From positions 250,001 to 314,000 of the forward strand of contig NW_026971233.1 of NCBI RefSeq assembly GCF_963678635.1: 64,000 nucleotides of DNA, given 5' to 3'. The stretch is from Symsagittifera roscoffensis (Eukaryota; Xenacoelomorpha; Acoela; Convolutidae). Shown here piece by piece: positions 32,961-44,379 of this stretch. The first letter of the stretch is position 1; each line of letters opens with the position of its first letter. A model generated the notes under the pieces. The model worked only from the letters and a program-made list of their open reading frames with translations. It had not been told where the DNA came from and made no database searches. The position numbers were made by a program, and so were the translations under genes.

Positions 32961-33827
32961 TGTTTGCGCCTATCCCTTGCACAGTTTGGTCTCGTATTGG
33001 AAGTTCCAGAGCTCTACAACTTGGGAAGACTGTTGATCTGGCACTCTAAACGCATAAACTATTGATCTACAGATCATAATATAATAACCAAGACAAAAAA
33101 TATAATTAACCAAGAAAAATAATAGGACCCCGAAAATTGGAGCTAGAAGGACTTATGTATAAATACGATCATAAGCATAGGGACTTCTACTATAGGTGTG
33201 GGAACTAATGTTCATTTACAAAAACCCAGGATAGGAATCCGTCCATTTTTTAAGGGTCCATTTCTTGCCAAGATTTTGCTGTACCTTAGGACCCCCCTAG
33301 TTGCCAGATTGTGTTTATGATTATTCTTACTGTTTATGATTAACAATCAACTTGCGTCTCATTCTAAATTTTGTGGCAAACAAAATTTTTAAAAAATTTT
33401 CTTTACTTTTTGCTGCCCAAATTGAATCAAAATAATTTGATGCAAAATAAATGCAAAAGTTTTGGTGAAGGAAGGATGCAAAGGGATCTCTATTTGGTCA
33501 ATTTTTCTGAATCTACTCAAAAGCGGTGCCTTGTTTTTGTTATCGAAGAACGCATTTTATATTTTTCTGCATAAGTTTGAAAACTTTTCTATTCATAGAC
33601 TGTTAGAAACACACATTCAAAAACAAATTTTTCAATGTAACACGAATGATGAAAAATACAAATGTATTAAGAAAAACACAAATGAAAAACACAAATGTAT
33701 TTCATTGTTTCTTGCACCATACAATGTTATTATTTTTGTATGAATTGAACGTTAAATTGTTAGGCGCTTGTGCGAAAATTACGCTTCTGATTTTAACTCA
33801 ATTTTAGTATTGCTTCGAAAGGCAGAA
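32961..33827. other. AT-rich spacer upstream of the membrane-protein gene
   Basis: No convincing gene. A short tandem of AAAAACACAAATG occurs three times near 33650-33700. TTTTAACTCAATTTTAG at 33791-33807 could be a branch/acceptor region in front of the ATG at 33828. Confidence 0.35.
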
Positions 33828-34229
33828 ATGAGCGGTATAACTGATAACTACTACAATTCGTACCACTCGAATAAACATAATGAGGAAACTATCGTTGAAA
33901 AAGAATTGAACTGCAGAAAAGCTTCAAATGACTACTTAGACATTGCAGGCATTGATGAAGTCGCTGTTAAAAATTCTGAGAAGCACTTAAACTTTGCGAC
34001 TATCCCTAGCAAATTGACAATACAAAGATGGCATTTGATTTTGATTTGTGCTCTATTCCTGATCAACCTGTTATCGGTACTAGCGATTGCAGCTTTTGCA
34101 TTCACTAAAATATCGTCAGTGAAAATTGAATACCAGAAATTGCGAAGCAGCCAAGAAAAAACGATGAAGATTCTTCATGACCACTCCAAAATTTTTGATT
34201 GCCAGAATTGGGCCACTCAAGCGCAACAT
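33828..34229 (+). CDS. putative type II membrane protein, exon 1
   Basis: The ATG at 33828 (context GCAGAAATGAG) opens 134 codons: MSGITDNYYNSYHSNKHNEE. Residues 69-93 (HLILICALFLINLLSVLAIA and on) form one clear transmembrane segment, followed by a helical, charged stretch (KIEYQKLRSSQEKTMKILHD). There is no N-terminal signal peptide, so the topology is probably N-in, C-out. The exon ends in phase 0 at CAACAT|GTAAGC (donor at 34230). The stop of the unspliced frame at 34254-34256 lies inside the presumed intron. It may be a host gene or an element-borne one; no family recognised. Confidence 0.55.
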
Positions 34230-34584
34230 GTAAGCAGTTTCATCAATTTATTATGATTTCTTAAGATAGGAACTGGTAGTATATACAAACAGATCAAATT
34301 TTGAGCACCAAATGTTTTCTGACCAGAAAAAATCTTTCATGTTTTTCAAAACAAAATTATATTGTAATTAAATCCTGATCAGAAAACATTTCAAAAGTTT
34401 AGTCTTTCTACTTTTTGAAATTTGAACTTATAGAGAAGCAGATTGAGCCACGCATGAATTTCGGGCTCAACAAGAAATTTAAGTCTAAAAACAAACAACA
34501 ATCACAAAATGAGTAATAATTTTTATTAGAGGGTTAATTTTTTTAAGTAAATTGACAAAATTTGTAAATTCGAAATGAACGTAG

Positions 34585-35133
34585 GGAATGTTAAAAGTTT
34601 CATACTTGCTCCTAGATATCAACATTATGAAACAATCTGACGAAAGTCATTATCAAGAACAAATTGAAGGCCTCAACTTAACTATTATCGCTCTCGAAAC
34701 CAAAATGGGAAATTTTGATGAAATGTTTACTGAAATTTATGAAGCAAAAATTCCACATATAGAGGCAAAATTAGAACAAACTAGTTCATCAGACTGCGAT
34801 GATTTTGATTGTTTGAACGAATCAATCTTGCTTTACCAAAATCAAACTCACTTTCAGTTATCACATCTGGAGGACGAAATGAATGATATCAACTCAACAT
34901 TGAACCGCGTGGATGACACATTGTTCACGACACATGATGGTCTTACAAACCTAACAGACCAAGTCAATGAATGGAAATTTGACACCATCCCAAATTTCGG
35001 GATAAGAATTGAAAAACTTGAAAACGACACGGAAAAAAACACAAGAGACATTTCTTTTCAGAATATGCAACAAAGTGTGTTAAAAAGCAGAATGGGGGCA
35101 GCCGAGTCACGGATCACAGATTTAGGAGGATAA
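34585..35133 (+). CDS. putative ectodomain exon: glycosylated coiled coil
   Basis: The open frame runs to TAA at 35131-35133. The preceding stop (TAG, 34582-34584) is itself a possible acceptor AG in phase with exon 1 (..CGTAG|GGAATG). The protein is a long heptad-type helix: EQIEGLNLTIIALETKMGNF, then HIEAKLEQTSSSDCDDFDCL, FQLSHLEDEMNDINSTLNRV and IRIEKLENDTEKNTRDISFQ. Six N-glycosylation sequons (NLT, NES, NQT, NST, NLT, NDT) and a Cys cluster near residue 70 fit an extracellular stalk. With the upstream exon this gives an intracellular tail, one membrane pass and a coiled-coil ectodomain. The polypyrimidine tract before the acceptor is weak, so exon joining is uncertain. Confidence 0.5.
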   Translation, partial: GMLKVSYLLLDINIMKQSDESHYQEQIEGLNLTIIALETKMGNFDEMFTEIYEAKIPHIEAKLEQTSSSDCDDFDCLNESILLYQNQTHFQLSHLEDEMNDINSTLNRVDDTLFTTHDGLTNLTDQVNEWKFDTIPNFGIRIEKLENDTEKNTRDISFQNMQQSVLKSRMGAAESRITDLGG

Positions 35134-36430
35134 GAATGAACTAACCAGACTCGTTGTGTTTCTATCCTAAAGAAATCAAAAAAATTTTTTTGATCAGATG
35201 TATAATTGAGTTCCTAATATTCTATAATCGAAACCAGTGAGGACAAATTTTTCCGTGATAATTTTAAAGGGCGAGCAGAATAATAAAAATATCTCAAAAC
35301 TCATACGGTGGTTCAGGGATAACCGATGTTTACTTGGTCCACACTGTTTTGCTTGACAACTTTTCTCAAATTTTACAAGAGCACATTGCTCTGGAAGCAG
35401 CATAAACTCAATATTTTCTTCTTCTTCAAATCCTTGATTGCCTGGTTGTTTAAATCTATTCATTATCATCGGCATTACAAAGCAAAAGTTTAATTTACTT
35501 TTTCCAGGAAAAAAAATCGAAAAAATCATGAGAGCTACTTGAATTTTCATTTAGAACACTAAGAATTTCATTCAAATGGAACAATGAGAGAATTGCATTG
35601 CTCTTGACTTCGTGCCTACTTGAAATACTTGAAAACCAGGGATTTTTATAGATTCTCTAATCGATTGCTTACGTATTTTAGCTGTATTTTCAAGAAAAAA
35701 GATCGTGATGATTCAATAAATTTTACACGGAAACTTAACTAAAATGTCGAGAGCTCTATTTGTTACTCTTGAATGGAAACGCCTGAAAATCAAAATTTTT
35801 TTATTCAAATTTCTAGCATCACTTGTGGTCCTTTTTATCGGCTGTATCTGAAGTAAAACACGTGATTTTTCAGGTAAAAAGATTGTATAAGCTGTGATGG
35901 TCATCTTTCAGGAGAATATTTATCAAATAAAAGCAAGCTAATTTTCAAGTGATACTTACATAAAATTTTAAAATATTTTGTAGGTTTTCTGTTCCATTGC
36001 TCACGTGTTTTTTTTTTGTTTTTTCGTTCGAAAAAAACGTATCTTTGTCTGACGAAAGACTTTGATTGGCTAAAAAAGACGGCGATTAATCTCTAATTTG
36101 TTTTTCGTTTCAGAAAAAGCCGGCACATTAGTTTTTGAAGCACATTACTTCTTGCACTTGTTTTCCGAACAGTTGAAAATTTTCCCAGCAATGAGATAGA
36201 ACTATGTTAACTATTTGAAAAAAATTTCAAACAAAACTTTAAAACGAAAACCTTCTTTGGATTTCTGTCTGAACTGGCAGTGGAAATTTAAATCGAACAA
36301 TTAAAATTTCCAAATCAGTTTAAATAAAAAACATAAGTATTTCAATTCAAAAAGATTGCCATAACTGCAAACGGGTCTTCAGAATCAAGTAAAACTAACA
36401 AAAAAAAACTCACAAAACTAAAAGAAATGT
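35134..36430. other. AT-rich intergenic region
   Basis: A minus-strand open frame at 35194-35550 (about 118 codons, including NQGFEEEENIEFMLLPEQCA) could be a relic but has no recognised domain. A GGTAAAAAGATTGT / TTTATCGGCTGTAT area near 35840-35890 and TTTGATTGGCTAAAA near 36060 (an inverted CCAAT word) are noted. Nothing else supports a gene. Confidence 0.3.
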
Positions 36431-39010
36431 TTATTCATATTGTGAGTTTTCTTCCCGATTCCGATTTAGATTTAGAAGTTTTTTGAAGATCGAAAGGAAT
36501 TGCTATTTGTTTCAACCATGGTTGCTTGAGCACATCACTTTCGTATCTTGTTTTGAGCTCCCCAACTAAAAAATAGTTGGACCATACAAAAGCTGCGTCC
36601 TTGTCAACATATTCAAAAATTGATATGAGTTACTATGTGATTTATGATTGACTTCTGAATACAGTTAGGATTTTTTGTTATTGGTTCATCATTTGTCGGA
36701 AGGATTTTATTTACCATCAAATTGTTCAAAATATTTTAAATTCTAGCCAACATTGCACCATAATGGTCCATATATGACTTGTCATTATCGATCTTTTTCT
36801 CCAAATTCCTTGACGGAAACGCTAGAGAACACGAAGTAAAAGTTATATTAAACCTTTGCAACACAATCGTTCCATCTTTTTGGTAGGCACATGAAGATCT
36901 GATTTTTCAAACGTTAACTGCAAATTTTCGAATCTTCAAATTTTCCTACTTTTATTTTAAATAATCATTAGGTTCCATATGCTGCCATCAAATGTGCGGT
37001 CATCAATTAGATCGGTCTATAAACAGGAACGATTGCGCAAATATAAACTAGAATTCAGCGTATTTTTCGTTCACTACTGTAAGATCGGGGAGAAAACGGG
37101 CAGTCAAAAAGTTTTGCATGCAGGGGTTGAAACAGAGAGCATGTATAAAAAAGCTGCAAAATGAATCAACGTACGGTAGTTTGGCTGCCAACAATCAGCT
37201 GATTTTTGTCTCAAGTTTTTTTTCGGACCTAATATATCATCTCAATTGCACATCATCCCAACTAAAACTACAAATCATCTGCCATTGTATTTTAATCCAA
37301 GCAAGATTACCTTCGTATTTCAATGTGCTAATTTGAGTTAATAAGTTATTTTGACTATGGACTAAATTTTTACAACATTAGATATAATAAAACTTTCACG
37401 CGATTTAAGCTTGAGGTTTTGATGAGAGTAATTGTGGTCAACTCAGCTCATTTAAAATTGTTGCGGTCCTTGACATTCGAATGAATCTAGGAGGCAAAAA
37501 AAACGTAAATCCGACTGATCAATTCTGAGAGCAAACAAGCCATTGTTTTTGTGAAAACACTTTGTTTATTGACCTACAGATATCTACGAATTAATGCTGA
37601 GCCATTATCCCTCGAGTTTTTTATCACGATTACTGTGATTCAACGTAGTTTCAAATGTCAAAAAATAGCACCAAATGAGCAATCGCTTCCTGGTTTGGTT
37701 TGAAAAATGCATGATCTTGCAATATCTCAATCATTACATATCTCAATCATTACCGTCTTAGAATTGATTTCGAAGTTTCATGAAGCTCGAAGTTAATAGC
37801 TACTTGTTTCGCCCCATGCTTGCTTGAGCATTCGTTTTTTGTATCCTGTTGGAGATTCCCACTCAAAGCAAATTCATCAAACCATATTCAAGCTGCGTCA
37901 CAGTCAACAGATTTGATAAACTGACTCGATTTATCTATGTGACTTATCTTTGACTTCTGAATAGAGTTAGGAATTTGTATGTTTCTGTAATTCTTGGAAA
38001 GATTTTCTTAAAAACATTTTGTTCAAATTGGTTAAACTTTAGCAACTATTGGACCATAATGTTCCTCAAACGGCTTAGTATCTCCAAACTTTTCCTTCGT
38101 TTTCCTTGACGAGGATAGTAAAGATTTCGAAAAAAAATCTTACCGAGACATTTGCACCCCAAATGCTGCATGTTTTCGGTAGGCGATCGAAGATCTGAAT
38201 TTTCAAATGTAAGTAGCAAACAGTCGAAATTTGTTTGCTTCTGATTATTTAATTTATCTTTAGGTTCTCTTTTGTTTGCTCCTTCCTGTTTCCTTTCTAT
38301 CAGTTAAAATATCATTGGTTTTTTTTTCGTTTAGGAAATCTTCTTTCACTACCACTACTTTAGATTCGGGGACAAAAAGGGAAAAGAAAATTCTGCCAGC
38401 GTTGTCACTTATGATTGACTCCTGAGTACGGTAAGGAGTTTCATTGTTTCTTTACTTCTTTAAACGATTTTTTTACTATCAGCTATATCATAAAGTTTGA
38501 AGTTTTAGCGACTATTACCCCATATTCGCACTTGGTTTCTTGGAATTTTTCCGCCATGTTCCTTGACGAGAATGCTAGGAATTTTTTTAAAAAAATTTTA
38601 GTGAAAGTTTTGATCCCCAATTGTTCCATGTTTTTGGTAGGCGGATGAACATCTGGACTTGAAGACGTAAACCGCAAATAATCAAATTTTGTTTCCTTCT
38701 GGTCTTTTTTTTCAAACTTGATACCATTAATTAGACCGTTCTAAAAACTAGAACGATCGCTCGAGTAGATACTTTATTCTGTAAAAATCGTTCATAACTG
38801 TTCATAACAGTTCAATGGCCACAAAAATGGACTCCAAATTTTCTCCTCGCTGGACTTGATACCGACAATATTTCGACAAAAAGCAGCAATATGAATTTAC
38901 TTGAAGTAGTTTGGAAGACGAAAAAAACTGATATCTGATTTGCAAGTATGTTGATAATCTTTGTACCACTTTTATGTTCGGACATAATGATTTTTCACAA
39001 AACCTATTAT
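36430..39010. repeat. three diverged copies of an unknown repeat
   Basis: Landmarks recur in order. TATGATTGACTTCTGAATACAG is at about 36643, with variants at 37946 and 38411. TTGGTAGGCACATGAAGATCTG is at about 36881, with variants at 38180 and 38634. A GATTCGGGGACAAAAAGGG-type block appears at about 37084 and 38363, and a TCTA(T/A)AAAC(A/T)(G)GAACGAT block at about 37016 and 38740. Copy spacing is about 1.3 kb then 0.46 kb. On the minus strand copy 1 reads peptide-like for 50 codons (YVDKDAAFVWSNYFLVGELK), with stops in the others, so an old minus-strand coding family is likely. Family unknown. Confidence 0.6.
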
Positions 39011-39982
39011 AATGTTTTCTTTCACCTCTGAGTCATTGCTAATCGAAAGTAGTAGCGTATGTTGCTCTTCTGTTTCCTTCGAAAATCAGGAACGTTCTCA
39101 GAGCGAAGAGTATCAACTACTTGTTTTGACAACATCTGCTTTCTTGCAGTGCATATTTTGCATACTGCTGGCGCATATAGCTCAATATTTTACAAAATGA
39201 GAAACCTCAATTGCACTTTCAACCTAATTCTGATTCACGCCATAAAATTAATAAAATACCTGCGTATTTCCAGGCCTCACATGACGGTTTAATAATTGGG
39301 GGTCAACTTGAATTTTTTGTCAAAGTACTCTATTTTCGGCACCTAATTTGTTTCGAGTACCTGCAGAACTTCATTCTCCGATGCAAATTTACTAAAACAT
39401 ATGACAGTACACAAAGTGTTGAAATTCTTGCTGCAACTTCATAAAGCGGGGATCCTAAGAGACGGGATTTTAAAGCTCGGAAAAGTTTTGTTTAATTTGA
39501 ACATGCTCAGATTGTCGAAATTTTTTTCTTTAATTTTTTTTGAACGCTTCCTGACTAAACCAGGATCTCCCTTTTGTAATTATTATGCATTTCTTTCATT
39601 TAATTTGGTTTGCAATTACCGTTTATAAAGACTGACAAAGGTCTTGAAAAGTTTTAAGGAGGTATCCTGAAAAAACGATTTTTTTCTCAAAAGTAAAACA
39701 GCATCGGGTTTGCATGGCCGAATACCCCCATTAGATCCGGTAAGGATAATTTGCCTTGACACTTTTTTTCGAAAAGCTGCCAAAAACTGCCATAACAGAA
39801 AAAACTCAGAAAAATTATGCTCTACAACATTTGTATTCGATGATATCCAACACGGTGGTCGTTTTGATACCAGCCGATGCTAGATATCGATACTTTTTCC
39901 CATTCGAAAGGACTGATTGACCGACGGTTTTTCCGCTGTGTTGTTTTTTGCCTTTTTGACTTACTAACTCAGTTCAATAGGC
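39011..39982. other. AT-rich spacer, no gene seen
   Basis: Short overlapping plus-strand frames (39012-39628) show no conserved motif and no common reading direction with neighbours. Near 39650-39960 the composition changes (AGCATCGGGTTTGCATGGCC, GATCCGGTAAGGATAATTTG), possibly another decayed repeat. Confidence 0.3.
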
Positions 39983-40201
39983 TGCGGAAAAGGCAATTGT
40001 TCAATACAGTAAATTCCGACAAAAAATATAGCTTAATCTTACAAAATTATGTCTAAGACTGTTTACAGAGGTCAACCGTAGGTGACAGACAGTTAGCACC
40101 GAAGGTCGGGACCTGTCAGGATCTAGTTTGCACAACAAATGACAGCTTATTGATGCATAGAAATTGAGAACTCTTATGAACTGATTTAGCACCATATGAA
40201 A
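39983..40201 (-). repeat. 3' LTR of the decayed Gypsy element
   Basis: Matches 45261-45472 in order: (T)TCAATACAGTAAA(T)TTCCGACA near 40000, GTTTACAGAGGTCAACCGTAG near 40060, and CAAATGACAGCT near 40138 align with TTCAGTACAGTAAACTTCGA, GATTACAGAAGTCAACCGAAG and CAAATGACAGCT. Identity is about 70-75% by eye, so the insertion is old. Confidence 0.75.
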
Positions 40202-40211
40202 CTCCCCCTTC
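40202..40211 (-). promoter_or_regulatory. polypurine tract of the decayed Gypsy element
   Basis: On the minus strand this reads GAAGGGGGAG directly before the 3' LTR, the expected position and composition of the plus-strand primer. Confidence 0.6.
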
Positions 40212-40371
40212 AATGAATGAAAAAATTTTGAATGACTGAAAAAATGATAACTTTAATGACTGAAATCCAGGGACATATAACATGTATAGATTAAATAGCG
40301 AAAATTACTGATTCTCAGATTAAATAATATACAAGTTTTGTATAAACGAGTTTTTAAAAAGTTTTTACAAA

Positions 40372-40442
40372 ATTACTTAGCTTAGTGATAAGGTGTTGAA
40401 CTTGTGACCGAACGCCGTTCAGCCCTCTCCCTGGGCTCACGA
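40372..40442 (+). repeat. tRNA-like/SINE-like remnant
   Basis: TAGCTTAGTGATAAGGTGTT resembles a tRNA D-arm/A box, followed by GAACTTGTGACC, which would place TGT as anticodon in a short stem, and CCGTTCAGCCCT, a poor T-arm/B box. The fold is too degraded for a functional tRNA. It is more likely a tRNA-derived SINE head or pseudogene inserted in the Gypsy element on the opposite strand. Confidence 0.3.
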
Positions 40443-41249
40443 CAGTTTCAAAAATTTTCAGTTTTTTCATTTATATTCTGAGGCTCACGAGGAGCAGATG
40501 AGTTGCTTTGGCCGGAACGTGTTGTCGTCACTTTCAGTATTGAGTGGCGTTACGTTTACGGTTTCGCTTCTCCCTTTGTCGCCTCCTTTCTCTTCTTGGC
40601 TCCCTTGTTCTGTAGTCGATGGTTATGGTTGCCCCTCTGGTAGTGACGAAGAGGCCCATTTCGCCGAGATAATTGGCAAATTATCACTGTCATCGCTTTC
40701 TGACGCACTGTTTGGTTCAAACCGTCGTCCCGATTGCTTCCTTTTTATTGGTTCGGTTGCAATGGTCTTTTACTTTCTTCGTCGATGCATTTCTTGCGGA
40801 GTTGGAGGTGCTTGATAATCCTCTACAGTCCTCTTGTCCTGTGGCTTTGGTTTCGCTGCCATTCCCGATTACCTAAGCACAATGCCTTTTCTTAGCTTAA
40901 GCGTAGGGGACTCTCTGTTTTCAGTTTTGAATGGTTTAATTTATACCTTTTTAGGCTCCGATGCCCGGACCGCTAGTATAATGATCTGGAGGGTGCTGGT
41001 TACTCCGTTTGCACCCTTGGCTTCAGAATGAACGATTCATCGTCCTGGTTGAGAATCTGCTGGTCCGTCAGTTTCCGCGAGTGGCTTCGTTGCTTGAGAT
41101 CATAGGTAAGGTCAGAGCGCACGTCCTAGTTACTTTTATTGGGATGAGGCATGTCTTACAACTTGGAGTCCGCTTCATTTAAACCAGCAGCTTTTGATTT
41201 AATCACTCGAGACCAATTTAGATTTTGAAGGGATTGTTTTTTTTCGTTA

Positions 41250-41660
41250 GATTTCTTATCACCATATTAGCTTCCCGACTGTGGTGTGTCTCGAATGGCG
41301 AGATTTTCAATTTAGCATTAATTGAGAACCGTGGAGCGCCGAGTGCGTTTCGAGCATTTTCTACGAGAGTTCCGGATGTTTTTCATGCGCATATGTAATA
41401 TTGAGTTTTGAGGCTACCGAAGGTACGCTGTACGGACCCGGCTGCACGATGGTCATTTAACGGCGATTTTTTGATCTTGATGCCCTCCCTGCTACAGAAA
41501 GCCTTTACGTCGTGTATAAATCTAGTTCAATGATCGACGTGGACTTTCCGGGGTACTGCTTGGGTTCTTGTGTAGATTTTAGAAGTTTCAGGATTTGTCG
41601 GACCGGTTATTACAGCAGACCATTGCTGACGGCCATCGCGAGAAACGTTCTACTGCTACT
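41250..41660 (-). pseudogene. int: integrase remnant of the decayed Gypsy element
   Basis: On the minus strand the segment 41550-41390 reads RFIHDVKAFCSREGIKIKKS, then PLNDHRAAGSVQRTFGSLK. This corresponds to the region from the second catalytic Asp to the catalytic Glu of Gypsy integrases; the Glu is replaced by Gln (CAG) in SVQRT. Further left, RNALGAPRFSINAKLKISPF fits the post-core part (A-L-x-x-x-R-x-S-x-N). In-frame stops are present (for example before RFIHD). Confidence 0.6.
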
Positions 41661-42036
41661 AGTATGAACTTCTTAGATTTGTTCAAATAGTTAACGGGTC
41701 CCTAAAAATCAGATTAAACCGATTCGTTGGGTTCTTTTTTCCTCCGAGCTTATCTTATGATTTAAGAGTTTCTCTGTCACAATTAAGTTGCGAATCGGAA
41801 ATGTATTGCAAATTTAAAAAAACTGCAAAGCTATTAAATCGAGAAGGGATGTTACTCTTCTCACAATTTTGTATCCGCAGTGAGCAACTGGCCTACAAAT
41901 TATTTGAGCCCACTGTTGGAATAGTCTCACCTTTAAACACCGAAGTTATTGATAATGTTGTGCTTTTTCTAATCTATCTTAATTTTTGGTAATAGCTTTT
42001 AAGTTTGAATGTGTTGATAACTCTTCTATTTCGTTA

Positions 42037-43258
42037 CTAAAATTTCCAAAACTTGATCCAGTTTTTTTGATTGTTTGATTCCAAAACTTCTGCGTAATTT
42101 CTTTCTGAATGAGTATTGGCACCAACCAAATTCTCATTCTTTTTGCGTGACCAACAGTTTATGCAAATGGCTTCTGATTGGTCCATTTCCACTTGCATGA
42201 CTTGATGACCTCTATCGACGTGTCTTTCGACGATATTTTGCATGCTGCAATTCTATTAAAAGATGACGGTTTATTATTAGTAAATTTAGGTTCCCTGGAT
42301 GCTTTATTACTCAAACTAGGTCCCCTTGATGCGTTATTTATGTTAAATCCGAGAGTGATGAGTATTGAGTTGATTTTTTCAACGGTGAGCATATTATCAT
42401 ATGTACTAGTTGGTGCTGCATCATTGCTCGAGTTTTTTGAGAGATAATCCGCTAAAACTTTTTTCGCCCCTGGCTTATGCTCCACTTGGTAATTAAAAGG
42501 AACTAGTTGAACTAGACACCGCGTCAGACAACTAAACATTATCTTGTTCTTTTGTGATTGCCGTTTCGAAAAAAAAGTAAGGCTTTATGATCTGTTACTA
42601 CTTGAAATTTGCGGCTCAATATAAAGTTTCGAGAAGCTTCAGCCCCCACACAACTGCCAACATTTCTAAATTTTTCGTTGAGTACTTTTTTTGGCATCGC
42701 TTAGGTGCCTTGAGGCAAACAACCGCCAGTCTTCAGTTCCTAACGGCTCGAGAATGGCACGTATATTGTTATGGTTTGCTTCAGACACAATTCTTATAAC
42801 TTTATGAACATCAAAATGGCGAAGTTCAACGATGTTTGTAACTTGTTTCTTTAAACTTTCAAAAACGCATAGACATTGAGTTGTCCAGATATGGTCGTTG
42901 TTTTTGCTCAAAAGTGAGCGTAATGGTGCGGAGTTTTCGGCCAAAACCGGTATTTCTTTCTGAATGTAATGTATCGACCCCATAGACGATTTCAGTTGCA
43001 ATAACGTACGAGGCGGTTTCAATGATTTGATGGGTTCCGTCTTCCGCACCAAGGGTGTTACTACAGTGGACGTTATCTTATGCCCCAGCCAATTGCACAC
43101 GCTTCGCGCAAATATACTTTTCGTAAGGTTTTAGGACATATTTTCCTTATCCAGTTTTTTAAAATTCTCTCGATCATCTCGATATGATTTATTTCGGTTC
43201 TTTTAATTACTACCAAGATGTTGTCTATAAAAGCATGCGCTTGCGGAAATTCCAGCAC
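42037..43258 (-). pseudogene. RT-RNase H remnant of the decayed Gypsy element
   Basis: Minus-strand frames in order. 43258-43073 has LEFPQAHAFIDNILVVIKRT, the RT motif C region with FIDN in place of Y-x-D-D. 43100-42666 has NWLGHKITSTVVTPL, PPRTLLQLKSSMGSIHYIQK and ASRHLSDAKKSTQRKI (connection and start of RNase H). 42539-42159 has NYQVEHKPGAKKVLADYLSK (H-x2-G-x5-A-D-x-L-S). Frameshifts separate the pieces. The order and motifs are diagnostic of Ty3/Gypsy pol. Confidence 0.75.
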
Positions 43259-43974
43259 ACTGGTAAGCCCAGAGAAACCTGATTGGAAACGATAAGTACT
43301 AGTCGACCGGCCTCCTTTAAGTGAGCATTTGAATTGTATACTTATTTTTGCGCTCGCTCAGAGGTAATTGGCCGTAAGCATACTTCAGGTCCATGGTCGA
43401 AAAAACAATATTCCCCATTTTTTTCTCACTAATCGATTGGCCCACGGGGTCACTTATTTCTTCTATATTCGACATCTTGTATTCGTTTTTGTGCACTTGC
43501 TTATGAGGTTTTCATGATTCAAGCGCTAGTTTCACTGATCCGTCTTTTTTCACGGTTATTGCGATTGGCGATACGGTGTATTTATCGGGGCATTCTTTTA
43601 ATTTTTCGATATAGCCTTGCTTTGATAAATTTTCAATTTCGTTCTCCACCTTGTCTTGCAATGTTATTGGAACTCGTCGGTTTTCTGTTGTATTGGGATC
43701 AGTTTTTCAAAAAATTCCACGAAAAATGTTTGATTGCTTACTGAATTAGTCCTACCACGAATCCAGTGCAGCATCTTGTCCCGATTCCCATCGTCGCTCC
43801 TCGTTGATGGTCATGAAACGAGTCCCTGTCGTTTGCTGCATCAACTGCAAGTCCAACTTTGACATCAAATCTCTCTCTATGATGGACGGCCGGCTCCCTT
43901 CTATGATATTGATCTTTGCGTCCACTTTCTAACCGTTGGATTCAAGGATCACATTAGTTTTTCCTATCAGTTCA

Positions 43975-44125
43975 GAGGATTATTACCGTTGTCCCGAAAT
44001 TCATTGCCTTCTGCCGCGAGTGCCTCCAACTTCAAATGTACTGATCTAGGTGTACTTTCCAGTTCTCCGATGGTGAAAAAAGATATTGAGAACCCACTAT
44101 CTATCCACACCCGACTAGTTTAAAT
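43975..44125 (-). pseudogene. pro: protease remnant of the decayed Gypsy element
   Basis: Minus-strand reading TSRVWIDSGFSISFFTIGEL contains D-S-G in a W/V-x-x-D-S/T-G-x-x-x-S context, the retropepsin active site. It is about 0.7 kb upstream (in transcription) of RT, the expected place. The following residues (PRSVHLKLEALAAEGNEF) keep an open frame. Confidence 0.45.
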
Positions 44126-44379
44126 GTTGATGCGGATTGGCAGTGGAGCCCCGGCGATCTTGAGTTCGGTACATTCGGTACATTTCTTGTGCCGTACAGC
44201 CATTACCATGTAGTCTCCCGAACTATCGGAGTCCCACGAGTGTGCTACTGGTTCACTTGGATTCACCAGCCGATGGAGCTTTCTTGTTGGGATGCCAGAT
44301 TGTCCATGTCCCGAGAATTCTCATTGCTATCATGCTCCTGTATCTTTCCCACTGCCCCTCGGTCTCGCTGGTTTCGCGT

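Noticed and set aside
40498-41031. Plus-strand ORFs of 60-105 codons with hydrophobic stretches
   Set aside because: They are antisense to the minus-strand Gypsy remnants (integrase side) and show no motif of their own.
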